Source of the DNA: Puccinia triticina
Lineage: Eukaryota > Basidiomycota > Pucciniomycetes > Pucciniales > Pucciniaceae
Direction: 5' to 3'
Assembly: GCF_026914185.1 (NCBI RefSeq)
Contig: NC_070564.1
Span: 7,378,001-7,442,000 of the forward strand
Length of the DNA stretch: 64,000 bases
Shown here: positions 12,011 through 24,555 of the stretch, in pieces
Layout: each line of letters opens with the position of its first letter
Position numbering within the stretch: the stretch's first letter is position 1
The notes under the pieces: generated by a model
The model's input: only the letters and a program-made list of their open reading frames with translations
Told to the model about the DNA's origin: nothing
The model's database searches: none
Translations under genes and position numbers: made by a program

Positions 12011-13409
12011 ACGCTTGGCAATCGCCAAATGGCTACAATATTCTAGGAGTAGTCATATACCGACTTCGCATTTGGGATGGCGGGAATCACACCTATGAAG
12101 CGCTGCTCCTTGAATTTGTCAAGTTATCTCACAGCACCACCGGGGAATACTTGGCGGAAACGCTCCAATTAATAGTTGAAAAGTTTGAGATTCAAAACAA
12201 GGTATGTTATTTCCATTGGTACTACTTTACATTGATTTAAACTGACTGATTTATATGATCCAGATAAATGGTATAGTTTCGGATAATGCTTCCAACAACA
12301 TGGTGATGATCAAAGAATTAAAAAAACTCAAGTGGCCAAACTTCAAGGGGGAGGCACATTGGATCCGCTGTTTTGCACATACTGAACCTAATAGTCAAAG
12401 TGATTCTACGACAATTTGGACCCAAGAAGCGCAAGAGCCACGGGACAGGAGGGCTGGACAATCAACGCGAAGATGTGTCTGATGTTTCCAACAATGACTT
12501 GGATGAAACAGAAGAAGATGCTGACAAGCAGATTCAGCTGTAAGTTTTTTTCTATCTTTCAATTTCCATTGTTCGGCTGACTTTTTTGCTCTGTCCCTCA
12601 GTTACCCCAGAGGCCAAGACCTATCTGACTCAGGAGACGAAGAAGGAAGCCCAGAAGATGAACATGGGTTTGTGGAAAAAGCTGCGGACCAGGTGGATTT
12701 GGACTTGAACAACATCAATGATCTAAGTGAGGAGAATGAGGATGATCGATACACCTCAAAGATCTGTCAGCAAACACTCTCAAAGGTCAGTACCATCCAA
12801 TCGCTTTGACCATTCATTGTTTGACACTAATTTGTGTGTATATCTCAGTTCCGAATGATCGCGCAAAAACTTAACAAATCCCCCAACTCAAAAGCGCTGT
12901 TTGTCAAATTGTGTGAGGAGAACTCGTGCGGGAAACCTCACAATATCAAACGAGATGTCAGTACGAGGTGGAATTCAACCCTGTTGCAGCTCAATGGGAT
13001 CGTTAGGTGTCACTCTGTGTCAGCCTTAGAGATACATCAAGTATCCAAAAGACTGCAATAACTCAGTAAATAATAATAATTATTAAATTATTATTGCAGA
13101 ATCAGATTCCTCATCATAAATTAAGGGGGGTCACCCACTTAAAGTACCCCCTTATTCCTATTCCTTCATGTACTAATTGTATAAATAAGAATTGGCCACA
13201 GAAAGCGCCCAAAAATAAGTATTACATACAAAAAATTAGTAAAACAATTAAAGTACATAAAAATAAACTGTTGTACAATAATGAGTAATATTACTCGTGT
13301 AAAAATACCCCGTGAAAGTATTATGTAGACTTCTACTGAAGCTCTTTCGCATGACAATTGGTTATAAACATGTCATGTGACAGAGTCAGGGAAATTAGTC
13401 TATTTTAAT

Positions 13410-13850
13410 CCAAGTATATTAAAGCCTCAGGTTTGTACAAAAAAAAAATTCAAGGGTTCACCCTACAAAGTAGCCAAAACAAAACAAAAAAATCAAGGGT
13501 TTCCCCTTTTACAAACCACAGAAACAACAAACAATAACTCTCGCCACAAAAACCCAAAAAAACAAAAAGAATGCACATAAATTGCTACAAAAAAACTAGC
13601 CCGCACCCAGCCACCCAGCGCAGCAAGCTGACACACCGTGGCCCAACACCCATCCCTGTCTAGCAGGGTCAAAAAGTGTTGGGAAGAAGACCCCCAGCCC
13701 TAAAGCACAGGGGGGCCCACGAATATCCACCGCCGGAATGCGCAATTGCAACAGCGGACGGTGGTGAGACGACCCCTTGGCTGGAATTACAGCTTTGGGA
13801 GTTGCCTGGGGATTAACCAACCAGTCCGCACACCTTCTTATAGCCACTGC
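13410..13850 (-). repeat. CCAAG-ended repeat module, copy 1
   Basis: It begins (plus strand) CCAAGTATATTAAAGCC and contains two AATCAAGGGTT-like blocks, then GGGTCAAAAAG, CCCCCAGCC, GGGGGGCCCAC and GCAACAGCGGA in fixed order. The same order recurs at 24556-25000, and a short inverted piece lies at 34985-35040. On the minus strand it looks like the 3' end of an element. DNA beyond the module differs between copies, and here it leads into a captured dehydrogenase fragment. The far end of this copy was not found. Confidence 0.6.
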
Positions 13851-14169
13851 CCCCCACCTTCATCCCTCCTTGATGCCTGCACTCACCACCAACCACCCTA
13901 CTCGGACCTATCAATCCATCCAGTCACCTAGGCAATGACCACCAACCACCTTGTTTCCACCTCAATCAGCCTCCTCCACACCGCCATGCCAACCCATCGC
14001 ATCGGCAGCCACTACCACTCCATGACAACTTAGCTTTATTCCGCCGCCCAACCCACACCCATCACGACTCCTCCCTCCGCCCCCAACCAATCTGTCATAA
14101 CCACCCCCTAGCCTCCCGTTGCCACGCCAACTTGCCCCCAGCCTGACAACGCCTCATACCCGTATCTCC

Positions 14170-15169
14170 CGCCACCCACATCAAGGCTGTCGAGGTGGGC
14201 GGCCGCTTGGACATGATCTTTAACAAATATGTTTGCTCTCCTGACCCAAGAGCGGCCGATAATGCAAGCTGAAGGTCTCGGGACATTCAGTGCAGGGATC
14301 ATGCATCCTGACGACTCGGATGCCGTCCAGACGGAGGAGAAGATCTGGGACCTCACGATGCCTGTGAACTGCAAAGGGGTCTGGTGGGGTTGCAAGTATG
14401 GCATCCAGGCAATGCTTGCTAACCCCGTGGATGAGAGCAAGGGCCTGAAGCCGGGCGGAAGCATCATCAACACGGCCAGCTTTATGGCCAAGCTCGGCGC
14501 CGCCACTCCCCGACTCGCTTGTGCGCACTAACATCTCTCGTTTGTCCTTCTCATCACTGCCATGGTCCACTGATATTTTCAACATGGTTCCAGATACCGC
14601 AAGCAAGGGTGCCGTGTTGGCGATGACTTGAGAACTGGCACTCGAGAACTGGCGATGGTCCACGCCCGAGACGGGATCCGAGTGAATGCGCTTTGTCTGT
14701 GAGTACTGCTCGAGCTACAGCCACTGCAAAGACGCCACCTGACCGGCTCTTCTCTCTGCCATGTAGAGGTCCTCTTCGCACGCGTGAGTTGCTCGGGCCC
14801 AGATGATGACGTTTCAAGCGGAAGCTGACACCCGGAAGCGGTCGCCATACAGCCCCGCTAATGGACTATTTGAACACTCCCGAGAAGCGCGAGCGCAGGG
14901 TGGTCCATCTCCCAATGGGCCGGTTCGGCGAGGCAGTTGAGCAGGCCCGGGGCGCATTTTTCCTTGCCTGCGAGGACAGCAGCTATGTGACCGGCACAGA
15001 CTTTATGGTCAACGGCGGCGCACATGCGTGTTATGTTGTCAGTCTCACCCGCCGCCACTCGTTCCCCTCTTCTTCTCTCCCTCCACTGACCAACTGTCTG
15101 TTTTTTCTTAGACTCCGACCGGTGAGCCTGCGTCCGATCCCCCCAAGAGTCTCGCCTCGGCATAAAAGA
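14170..15169 (+). pseudogene. Short-chain dehydrogenase/reductase fragment (captured host gene)
   Basis: Translated pieces with likely introns give GGRLDMIFN, AGIMHPDDSDAVQTEE, GVWWGCKYGIQAML, GGSIINTASFMAKLG, YTASKGAVLAMT, GIRVNALC, PMGRFGEAVEQARGAFFLA and SYVTGTDFMVNGG, ending near 15169. These are the classical SDR blocks: NNAG region, catalytic Ser region, YxxxK as YTASK, and the C-terminal TG...VNGG. The N-terminal Rossmann motif (GxxxGxG) is absent, so the copy is 5' truncated. An in-frame TGA (14629-14631, where CGA is expected) and a roughly 14 bp tandem duplication right after it disrupt the frame. It lies between mobile elements, away from any likely promoter, which fits capture by a transposable element. 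Substrate unknown. Confidence 0.8.
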
Positions 15170-15417
15170 TCCTCATCGCTCCATGAATGCCCCCCGTCAG
15201 TTGTATAACCACGAAATCCTCCTTGCGCGTCCTCTCTCCCGCCTTCATTTGCGTATATGTACTTCCCCTTTTTCCGAGCGTCAGAAAGCCCGCGAGCACC
15301 GCCGAGAGACGTGAGGCCAGAATGTTGGATGTCAATCATATCATACAGTTGGCTGCACTGATCGTCAGACTCAAGGCTGATAAGCCCCCCTCCCTTCCTC
15401 CCTCCTAGCAATGGCGA

Positions 15418-15750
15418 ATGCGCCCTGAAGCTTCAGCCCCAGCTCGCCAAACCCGCCGAGCAAGCCGGGGGAGTGGGGGTGGGGAGAATCATCTGAAGTC
15501 AAAGCGCCTGAACGGCAATCTGCTGACCTACCCGATCCGGCTGGAGTCAACCAACCAAGAGCTCGCGGCGATCCTCAAGAACCAAGTGATCTGGATCAAA
15601 AAGGTCCTCTCGAGCCTCCAACTCCGCACCATTGGCCGCATCTGTGAGGTCTTGTTGGCCCTTGGCGATGCCATTAAGATCCAGCCTAACGTGCTCCTGC
15701 ATGAACTCAAATTTTTTGGACTCGCAACCAATACTGCCGGCCTGTTTTGA
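15418..15750 (+). other. Unrecognised coding-like fragment
   Basis: An open frame of 110 codons whose C-terminal 70 residues look protein-like: evenly mixed helical sequence such as TNQELAAILKNQVIWIKKVL and LHELKFFGLATNT. The opposite strand is also open over part of it. It starts about 250 bp after the dehydrogenase fragment and may be a second piece of captured host DNA. I do not recognise the family. Confidence 0.3.
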
Positions 15751-15869
15751 TTCTCCCACTCCTTCTGCTCCATTGCATATTTATATATCTCTCTCTTGCT
15801 CTCCTCCAAATCACGGTTCCTTCTCTTGCCCGACAATCTCACCTCTATTGTGGTGATCTTGTTACATGA

Positions 15870-16652
15870 AGAATACCTAAAATTCCCCTAAAAAAAACTA
15901 AATGCAGTGTACAATGAGGCTTAAAATGATGTTTTTTTGTAAAAAAAAAAATTTGTGATGGAGATCAATTGACCAATCATTACCATAACATCACTCTTTT
16001 GCAATTGGTAATTGTGAAGTGTTAGAGCCTTTCTACTGTAAAAGGGGGTTCAAACAGGCAGCTACAGTCAAAAGGAAACAACAAGAAGATAAATCAAGGC
16101 AGTGCTGTAGCCAAATTCCAAAACCCCAAAAAGAAATGAGCCAATTTGGCTCAAGTCTTGGATTAATCAAATCACAAAATTAACTTTGAATAAGTTTATG
16201 GCCTGAGGTAATGCACACAAGGTACATGCAATGCTGATTTGAACTGAATTCCCAGTGCAATAATGAAATTTTTCTTGTCAATCAACCAATTTAACAGGAA
16301 GGAACACCTCAATTGGGCCAATTTCTGGGGTAAGGATGGTTGGAATTGCAGGAACTGGCATTGAAAGTGTGAGCTTGCCTTACACTTTACATTATGTGCA
16401 TAAAAAAATTTCATCAAATTGAGATCAAGTAGTAAAACAATTTGAGGTTACAGACGTCAAACCTTTTGCAATGATACCATAGTTGAAATGGTCATGTGGG
16501 TTTTGGGAGATAATTTGATTATTGGTAGTGCACCGCTGTTACTGGTAGAAGCAGGGGAAACACAGCAAACATTTATGAGATATGACCATGGTACCAGATT
16601 CATTATCTCAGCTAACTTTAAACCAGAGTTGGCCTGACACTTTCCATGAGAT
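15870..16652. other. AT-rich repeat-like DNA without a recognisable gene
   Basis: Short A and T runs, no convincing frame and no similarity I could see to other parts of the window. Confidence 0.4.
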
Positions 16653-17135
16653 CTGCAGCGGCGCAGCCGCCTTGGCCTCTAGTACAATTAAAATACCCAC
16701 AGCCAAGTCCTTTTCACGGCTACAGCCCTGGATACTCCCATAGGGAGAAAAGGACTCAGTGTTTACGCCCACTGAAGTCCCCTCTATAAATAGAGGCCTA
16801 TTTGGCCCTCAGGAAAAGATCCCCCAGACCATTCACCGCCCACAAACTGTAAGTTGCCGTGAATATTCTCCTCTGCTACAATTGTAGCCACTTTTCCCTT
16901 TAAACCATCCCTAGCATGTAAAATCCACTGGATTAAACCTTTAAATATCAAAAATCCCTTACTAGCATATTTACAAGCTTTATCCTTAAAAGTAGTTGCT
17001 GTAAGACCTCCGCCTCTGACAAGCAGCCAATCAGCTTAAGCCCTTACCACCTACTTTTCACGCCAAATTTATTCCCTGTAATTAATAATTATATATTATT
17101 AATTACACTAGAGTCCAAAGCGGCTACGCCGCAGC
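16653..17135. mobile_element. MITE-like element with GCGGCGYAGCCGC ends
   Basis: The left end (16653-16689) and the reverse complement of the right end (17100-17135) share CTGC, GCGGCGYAGCCGC, YTTGG and CTCTAGT, then AATTAA. The inside is non-coding but holds a strong TATA-like stretch (CTCTATAAATAG near 16785). A single copy of the end motif also occurs at 59150-59175, just upstream of the SAM-like gene. No clear TSD was seen. Confidence 0.6.
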
Positions 17136-18180
17136 ACTTCCAGGGCATAGAATCCTGCAATATGAATGAATAAAGTGCATTCATTTCCGGTCAAAGTGTT
17201 CCAAAAAAGCACTATGTACAGCTGCCAAATAGTTTCATTCATGAATCTCTGATAACAATCAAATTCCTAAAAGTTACCATTGGCACCCCATTGGAAAAAT
17301 AACTGGGTCAACTTGAGATTCAGGAAGTTGAAAGAGGAGTGTGGTGTTACTCCAAAATTTCTCAAAGGGTTTACTAAAGCAAGCTTCAATGCCCAGACTG
17401 TGCACATTGCACCTTGAATGTGACTATAAGTTAATTATTTAATTACAAGTGGGGTTACAATGGCAGCTTGGTTGGAGCACCCTGCATTTCAACTGCAAAC
17501 AGTGGACCCAGTCTTTCTTGCAGTGCCCGTCACCCTCAAGCAGGTATCTGTCAGCCCTTGCAGGTGCATGCTGACAGGTGGGGTGTTCAATTTGAGTAAA
17601 AATTGAAGCAGGTAGCTTTGTACCTGCCATGGCAAGGGCAGACAGTTACCTGCTGAAAGTTGACAAGTACAAACCAATGGGTGCCAATGGCCATCCATAA
17701 CTCAGATTCTCAAACTTAACAGAAAAAACATGTGAAGTCATTGAAGAGAGGACAAAATGCACAAAAAAATTACTTTGGTTTCACCAAAGTGTTTATTAAT
17801 AAGTATAGAGATAGGATCAAGCCAAAACTGATAATGAGATTCTAACAATCAAGCTGAAAGATTTCTTTCAATTTTTCCATATTGCCAACCTGGGTAAGCA
17901 TGTATTGTTGGCCATCAAGAGAAACCCATAGCATACCTCATACTTTCCAACCTGGTTCAGTACATCCTCACATGCTGATTTTGAAGGTCTACAATCACAT
18001 GTTACCATAAATTCCTGAGTAAACAGGCATTTTTGGTTTCCTCCCTTGATTAAGAAGCTGAATAATGATTGTTTTGTGAGTCAAGTGTCCCTAACAATTC
18101 ATCTGTGAAAATCACATACAGATATTGTTTACAGTGCTAGCTCATTTGGTGAAACTCACAGATCTTTTTTCCCCACTTGG
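17136..18180. other. Non-coding DNA, nothing recognised
   Basis: AT-rich, no long frame, no strong repeat. A short CAGGTRNCTGTCAG-like motif recurs near 17550-17650. Confidence 0.4.
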
Positions 18181-18181
18181 G

Positions 18182-18887
18182 TCACAAGATCAGGCTGGGG
18201 CTCAGTTGTTCTATGGACACACCCCAAAACTGATTCAAAAGCAAGCAGACTATCTTGCACAAATTCTTGCTAGATGAGCTTTTGTTCCTGGTGGGCATGA
18301 TTTTTGATGTCAAGATGGAGGTTTTTGACAATTGAATAGTGGTGGATGGAGACTTTGGATGGGGGGGATAGATGAGATGTATTGGTTGGAGTGCAAGTTT
18401 TTTTTTTATGGCTGGACACATGAAGAAGCTCAACTTAGCACACAGGGCACGGTTTGGTCTGATTCAGGAGGAGCAAGCAAGAGGTCTCCTGAAGGCAATC
18501 CCGCAGCTGTGTTTGCTTAAAAGACTTGATCGGCGGCGCCAGTCTTGGCTAGGTTGTTTAAGGTTGCAAGGATTGTCTCGGCCGTGTGTCCGGAGAAAAC
18601 CTCGACGACAAGGAGTGCTGGGGTGGGCAAGAGTTTTTATTGGGTGGACACAAGCGGGGAATGGGTGGATCTGATTTAGGTGGAGCAGGGAAGATGACTG
18701 CTGAGACGAATCCGGCAGACGTGCTTGCATAGTGTCTGAGAGAAGACTTGAACATCGGCACCGCGGTCTCGGCCAAGTTGTTTAAGCTCACAATGATTTT
18801 CTCGGCCGGCTTGCCAGCAAACAAAATAGAGGAACTTAAGGCGGGCTTGCCCAATAAGTCCAGAGGATAATAGCCAGCCTGAAACAA
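18182..18887 (-). pseudogene. Tandemly duplicated unrecognised protein fragment
   Basis: On the minus strand two adjacent segments encode similar peptides: SILFAGKPAEKIIVSLNNLA (about 18770-18840) and VFSGHTAETILATLNNLAKT (about 18535-18600). Both are followed by a T/S-A-G-rich stretch, and the second has an in-frame stop. The pattern is an old tandem duplication in a decayed gene. I do not recognise the family. It ends near the CACTA-type element. Confidence 0.35.
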
Positions 18888-18899
18888 ATCAAACCATTT

Positions 18900-19120
18900 G
18901 TGAAATGCACTTCAGACTGGCAGGCTGGGCGACGATGGCTGGGGTTTATTATGTACCTGGACAGGGATTAATCAGACTTACAAGCTGGGCGACGGGCTGA
19001 TTACCTGGACAAGGTGTCTTCCTGTATCCTGCGCGCAGACGCGCGGTTTGAAAGATGTCTTGAGTCACAAGCCAGGCGACTTCCTTGGATGGAGTTAGCC
19101 AGTTTCAATATCGGGACAGA
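18900..19120. repeat. Short tandem repeats of a GGCTGGGCGAC motif
   Basis: Three imperfect units of about 65 bp contain an AGACT, CARGCTGGGCGACG and CCTGGACA order. They form the immediate left flank of the CACTA-type element. Non-coding. Confidence 0.4.
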
Positions 19121-19123
19121 GAA

Positions 19124-19651
19124 CACTACAAACATGGATGAATTTGGGAAGGCATATATTGATCAATATGGCATATATTGATCAAATTATATTGATCATT
19201 TTTTTTTTTTTGAAATTTCTCTTTAATTTGTTTCCTTCCTGCAACATCATAACCCTTCTATCATCTCTATTTCCCTTGATTTCCTCCTTTCTTAGTTTTC
19301 AACCATAGTAAAAGCTTCATTTTGTTGCCAATCAAATAGGTCATTTTTACATACTCATATAAATTATTCCTGAGAAAAAATAGTCTGTAAAGTCAGGCAG
19401 GGAGGGGAAGGGGGGAGGAGGAATGGGGAGGCATGAATTATTGTCACTTGAACCTTGCAAAAGTGTTGAAATCTACTTTCCAAAAAAAAAAAAAAAAAAA
19501 AAAAAACAATCAGTCTCAATATATCATGCTACATCAATTTTGTTCAAATTTAATGGCTTGTATATATGACTCATCATATCCAATATCCTAAATTTCTACT
19601 AGGCCTGAGATTGATTTAATGTTTGTACCAGATTTGAGTAAGGTGTCTTAT
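19124..19651 (+). repeat. Left unique TIR of the CACTA-ended element
   Basis: Near-identical inverted copy of 28459-28977, including a nested TATTGATCAATAT palindromic stretch close to the end and poly-A/poly-T tracts that differ in length between copies. Confidence 0.88.
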
Positions 19652-22600
19652 ATCATGGAAGAACTCCCATGGTGCGCTGAGATATAGTGGGAGAAACACC
19701 AGGAAACTACCAAATCAGTGATATTTGGCAACTGATCACATTGTGGTTGTTACATTTGGAGGTTTTGAGGTCATTCAAGGTACACCAGGATCCGTTGAGG
19801 CCATTTGATAATTTTTGTACCAATATCATGGAAGAACTCCCACGCTGCGCTGAGATAAAGTGGCAGAAACACCAAGAAACTAGCAAATTAGTCATATTTG
19901 GCAACCAATCACATTGTAGCTGCTAAATTTGGGGGTTTTGTGGTCATTGAAGGTACAAAGTGAATCTTTAAGGGCATGTGAAAATTTTGGTACCAATATC
20001 ATGGAAGAACTCCCAGGATGCGCTGAGATATATTGAGAGGAACACCAGGAAACTACAAAATTAGTGATATTTGGCAACAGGTCACATTGTAGCTGCCAGA
20101 AACACCAAGTAACTACCAAATTAGTGATATTAGGCAACTGATCACATTGTGGCTGCTACATTTGAGGGGTTTGTGTCCATTCAAGGTACAAATTGAATCT
20201 CTGAGGGCATTGAACATTTTGGTACCAATATCATGTAAGAACTCCCACGCTGCGCTGAGATATAGCGGCAGAAACACCAAGAAACTACCAAATTGGTGAT
20301 ATTTGGCAACTGATCACATTGTGGCTGCTACATTTGAGGGGTTTGTGGTCATTCAAGGTACAAAATGAATCTCTGAGGGCATGTGAACATTTTGATACCA
20401 ATATCATGTAAGAACTCCCACACTGCGCTGAGATATAGTGGCAGAAACACTAAGAAACTACCAAATTAGTGATATTTGGCAACTGATCACAATATTGTGG
20501 CTGCTACATTTGGGGGGTTTGTGGTCATTCAAGGTACACAATGAATCTCTGAGGGCATGTGAATATTTTGGTACCAATATCATGGAAGAACTCTCAGGAT
20601 GCACTGAGATATATTGGGAGGAACACCAGGAAACTATAAAATTGGTGATATTTGGCAACAGATCACATTGTAGCTGCTACATTTGGGGGTTTTGTGGTCA
20701 TTCAAGGTACAAATTGAGACTTTGAGGGCATTTGAACATTTTGATACCAATATCATGGAGGAACTCCCACGCTGCGCTGAGATGTAGTGGCAGAAACTCC
20801 AAGAAACTACCAAATTAGTGATATTTGGCAACTGATCACATTGTGGCATCTACATTTGGGAGGTTTGTGGTCATTCAAGGTACAAAATGAATCTCTGAGG
20901 GCATGTGAATATCTTGGTACCAATATCATGGAAGAACTCCCAGGATGCGCTGAGATATATTGGGAGGAACACCAGGAAACTACAAAATTAGTGATATTTG
21001 GCAACAGATCACATTGTGGCTGCTACATTTGGGGGGTTTGTGGTCATTCAAGGTACACAATGAATCTCGGAGGGCATGTGAACATTTTGGTACCAATATC
21101 ATGGAAGAACTCCCACGCTGCGCTGAGATATAGTGGCAGAAACACACAGAAACTACCAAATTAGTGATATTTGGCAACTACATTGTGGCTGCTACATCTG
21201 GGGGTTTTGTGGTCATTCAAGGTACACCATGAATCTTTGAGGGCATGTGAAAATTTCATTACCAATATCATGGAAGAAATCCCACGCTGCACTGAGATAT
21301 AGTGGAAGAAACACCAACAAACTACCAAATAAGTCATATTTGGCAACTGATCACATTGTGGCAGCTACATTTGGGGGTTTTCTGGTCATTCAAGGTACAC
21401 AATGAATCTTTGACCGCATTTGATCATTTTGGTACCAATATCATGGAAGAACTCCCACGCTGCGCTGAGATATAGTGGCAGAAACACCAAGAAACCACCA
21501 AATTAGTCATATTTGGCAAATGATGACATTGTGGCTGCTACATTTGGAGGTTTTGAGGTCATTAAAGGTACACAATGAATCTTTGAGGGAATGTGAACAT
21601 TTTGGTACCAATATCATGGAAGAATTCCCATGCTGCGCTGAGATATAGTGTCCAAAACACCAAGAAACTACCAAATTAGTCATATTTGCCAACTGATCAC
21701 ATTGTGGCTGCTACATTTGGGGGTTTTGTGGTCATTCAACGTACACCATGATTCTTCGAGGGCATGTGAAAATTTTATTACCAATATCATGGAAGAAATC
21801 TCACGCTGCACTGAGATACAGTGGGAGAAACACCAAGAAACTACCAAATTAGTGATATTTGGCAACTGACCACATTGTGGCTGCTACATTTGGGGGTTTT
21901 GTGGTCATTCAAGGTACACAAAGAATATTCGACCGCATTTCATAATTTTGATACCAATATCATGGAAGAAATCCCACACTGCCCTGAGATTTAGTGGCAG
22001 AAACACCAAAAAAATACCAAATTAGTGATATTTGGCAACTGATCACATGGTGGCTGCTACATTTGTGGGTTTTGTGGTCATTCAAGGCATACAATGAATC
22101 TTTGAGGGAATGTGAACATTTTGGTACCAATATCATGGAAGAATTCCCACGCTGCGCTGAGATATAGTGGCCAAAACACCAAGAAAGTTAAACTACCAAA
22201 TTAGTCATATTTGGCAACTGATCACATTGTGGCTGCTACATTTGGTGGTTTTGTGGTCATTCAACGTACACCATGAATCTTTGAGGGCATGTGAACATTT
22301 TATTACCAATATCATGGAAGAAATCTCACGCTGCACTGAGATATAGTGGCAGAAACACCAAGAAACCAACAAATTAGTCATATTTGCCAACTGATCACAT
22401 TGTGGCTGCTACATTTGGACGCTTTGAGGTCATTCAAGGTACACCATGATCCCTTGAGGCCATTCAATCATTTTTGTACCAATATCATGGAAGAACTCCC
22501 ATGCTGCACTGAGATATAGTGGCGGAAACACCAAGAAACTACAAAATTAGTCATATTTGGCAACTGATCACAATGTGGCTGCTACATTTGGAGGTTTTGA

Positions 22601-22845
22601 GGTCATTCAAGGTACACAATGAATATTCGAGGGCATGTGAAAGTTTTGGTACCAATATCATGGAAGAACTACCACGCTGCGCTGAGATATAGTGGGAGAA
22701 ACACCAGGAAACTACCAAATTAGTGATAGTTGGCAACCGGTCACATTGTAGCTGCTACATTTTGAGGTTTTGTGGTCATTCAAGTCACACAACAAATCTG
22801 TGAGGGCATTGGATAATTCTGGTACCAATATCATGGAAGAACTCC
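19652..22845 (+). repeat. ~173 bp satellite array, left arm (about 18 units)
   Basis: Head-to-tail copies of a unit containing CATGGAAGAACTCCCACGCT, GCGCTGAGATATAGTGG, AACTACCAAATTAGTGATAT and GGTCATTCAAGGTACA. The spacing between equivalent points is 172-175 bp. Units differ from one another by roughly 5-15 per cent. Frames of about 61-65 codons recur once per unit on the minus strand, but this follows from the repeat and is not evidence of coding. Confidence 0.92.
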
Positions 22846-23078
22846 TGGATTAATCCTCAAACTTGCAATGTCTTTTTTTCAGCAAGAAAAGAATGGTGTG
22901 TGTTGCATTGATGTTATCAGAAGTCTTCCATAAATTTCCAAATCTACTTTATTTCAAAAATGGAAAATCATTGACCCCTCACCTCTCTCATGATACCATC
23001 CTTCAAGAATTTTCAAAGATATTCCATATCATCTTTGATATGCTGCATGCATACAAGGCCTTTTGAAACTAATTTGCC
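22846..23078. other. Central spacer between the inverted satellite arms
   Basis: About 230 bp of non-satellite sequence at the symmetry centre. It has no recognisable gene; the 67-codon frame in it shows no known motif. Confidence 0.6.
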
Positions 23079-24551
23079 ATGGAAATGATCAAATGCCCTC
23101 AAAGACTCATTTTTTACCTTGAATGACCATGAAAACCCCAAATGTAGCAGCTACAATGTGATCTGTTGCCAAATATCACTAATTTGGTAGTTTCCTGGTG
23201 TTTCTCCCACTATATCTCAGCGCAGCGTGGGAGTTCTTCCATGATATTGGTACAAAAATGATCTGATGTCCCTAAAGATTCATTGTGTACCTTGAATGAC
23301 CACATAAACCCCAAATATAGCAGCCACAATGTGATCCGTTGCCAAATATGACTAATTTGGTAGTTTCTTGGTGTTTCTGCAACTGCATCTCAGCCCCCCG
23401 TGGGATTTCTTCTATGATATTGGCACCAAAATGTTTAAATGCCCTCAAAGATTCAATCTGTACCTTCAATAACCACAAAAACCCCAAATGTAGCAGCTAC
23501 AATGTGATTGGTTGCCAAATACCACTAATTCGATAGTTTCTTGGTGTTTCTGCCACTATATCTCAGCACAGCGTGGGAGTTCTTCCATTATATTGGTACT
23601 GAAATGATCAAATGGCCTCAAAGGATCATGGTGTACATTGAATGACCTCAAAACCTCCAAATGTAGCAGCCACAATGTGATCAGTTGCCAAATATGACTA
23701 ATTTGGTAGTTTCTTGGTGTTTCTGCCACTATATCTCAGCGCAGCGTGGCAGTTCTTCCATGATATTGGTATAAAAATGTTGACATGCCCTCAAAGACTC
23801 ATTGTGTACCTTGTATGACCACAAAAACCCCAAATGTAGTAGCCACAATGTGATCAGTTGCCAAATATCACTAATTTGGTAGTTTCTTGGTGTTTCTGCC
23901 ACTACATCTCAGTCCAGCATGGGAGTTCTTCCATGATATTGGTACAAAAATGATCAAATGGCCTCAAGGGATCATGGTGTACCTTGAGTGACCTCAAAAC
24001 GGCCAAATGTAGCACCACAATGTGATCAGTTGCCAAATGTCACTAATTTGGTAGTTTCTTGGTGTTTCCGCCACTATATCTCATCGCAGCATGGGAGTTC
24101 TTCCATGATATTGGTACAAAAATGATCAAATGGCCTCAAGGGATCATGGTGTACCTTGAGTGACCTCAAAACGGCCAAATGTAGCATCACAATGTGATCA
24201 GTTGCCAAATGTCACTAATTTGGTAGTTTCTTGGTGTTTCCGCCACTATATCTCAGCGCAGCATGGGAGTTCTTCCATGATATTGGTACAAAAATGATCA
24301 AATGGCCTCAAGGGATCATGGTGTACATTGAATGACCTCAAAAAGGCCAAATGTAGCACCACAATGTGATCAGTTGCCAAATATCACTAATTTGGTAGTT
24401 TCATGGTGTTTCCGCCACTATATCTCAGCGCAGCGTGGGGGTTCTTCCATGATATTGGTACCAAAATGTTCACATGCCCTCAAAGATTTATTGTCTGTCT
24501 TGAATGACCACAAAACACCCAAATGTAGCAGCCACCATTTGATTAGTTGCC
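23079..24551 (-). repeat. ~173 bp satellite array, right arm, inner part (about 8.5 units)
   Basis: Same unit as the left arm but inverted. It stops at CCAAAT, where a separate insertion with an AAAT TSD begins. Confidence 0.92.
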
Positions 24552-24555
24552 AAAT

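Larger units (their letters stand above)
9042..13012 (+). pseudogene. hAT transposase, N-terminal half (disrupted)
   Basis: Readable exons are 9042-9210, 9276-9553, 9618-9771, 10919-about 10955, 11036-11074 plus 12011-12201, 12264-12541, about 12600-12787 and 12849-13017. The second exon carries a BED-like zinc finger (CKTCG ... LLKHAAACIKRH). Later exons show the hAT blocks GVDAWQSPNGYN (split by a solo LTR), INGIVSDNASNNM, WIRCFAH and RDVSTRWNSTLLQL. The gene is broken by solo LTRs at 9772 and 11075, by the large insertion at 13018, and by a small deletion near 12378 that shifts the frame after CFAH. It would have catalysed cut-and-paste transposition through the RNase H-like fold of the family. 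It is not functional as it stands. Confidence 0.88.
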
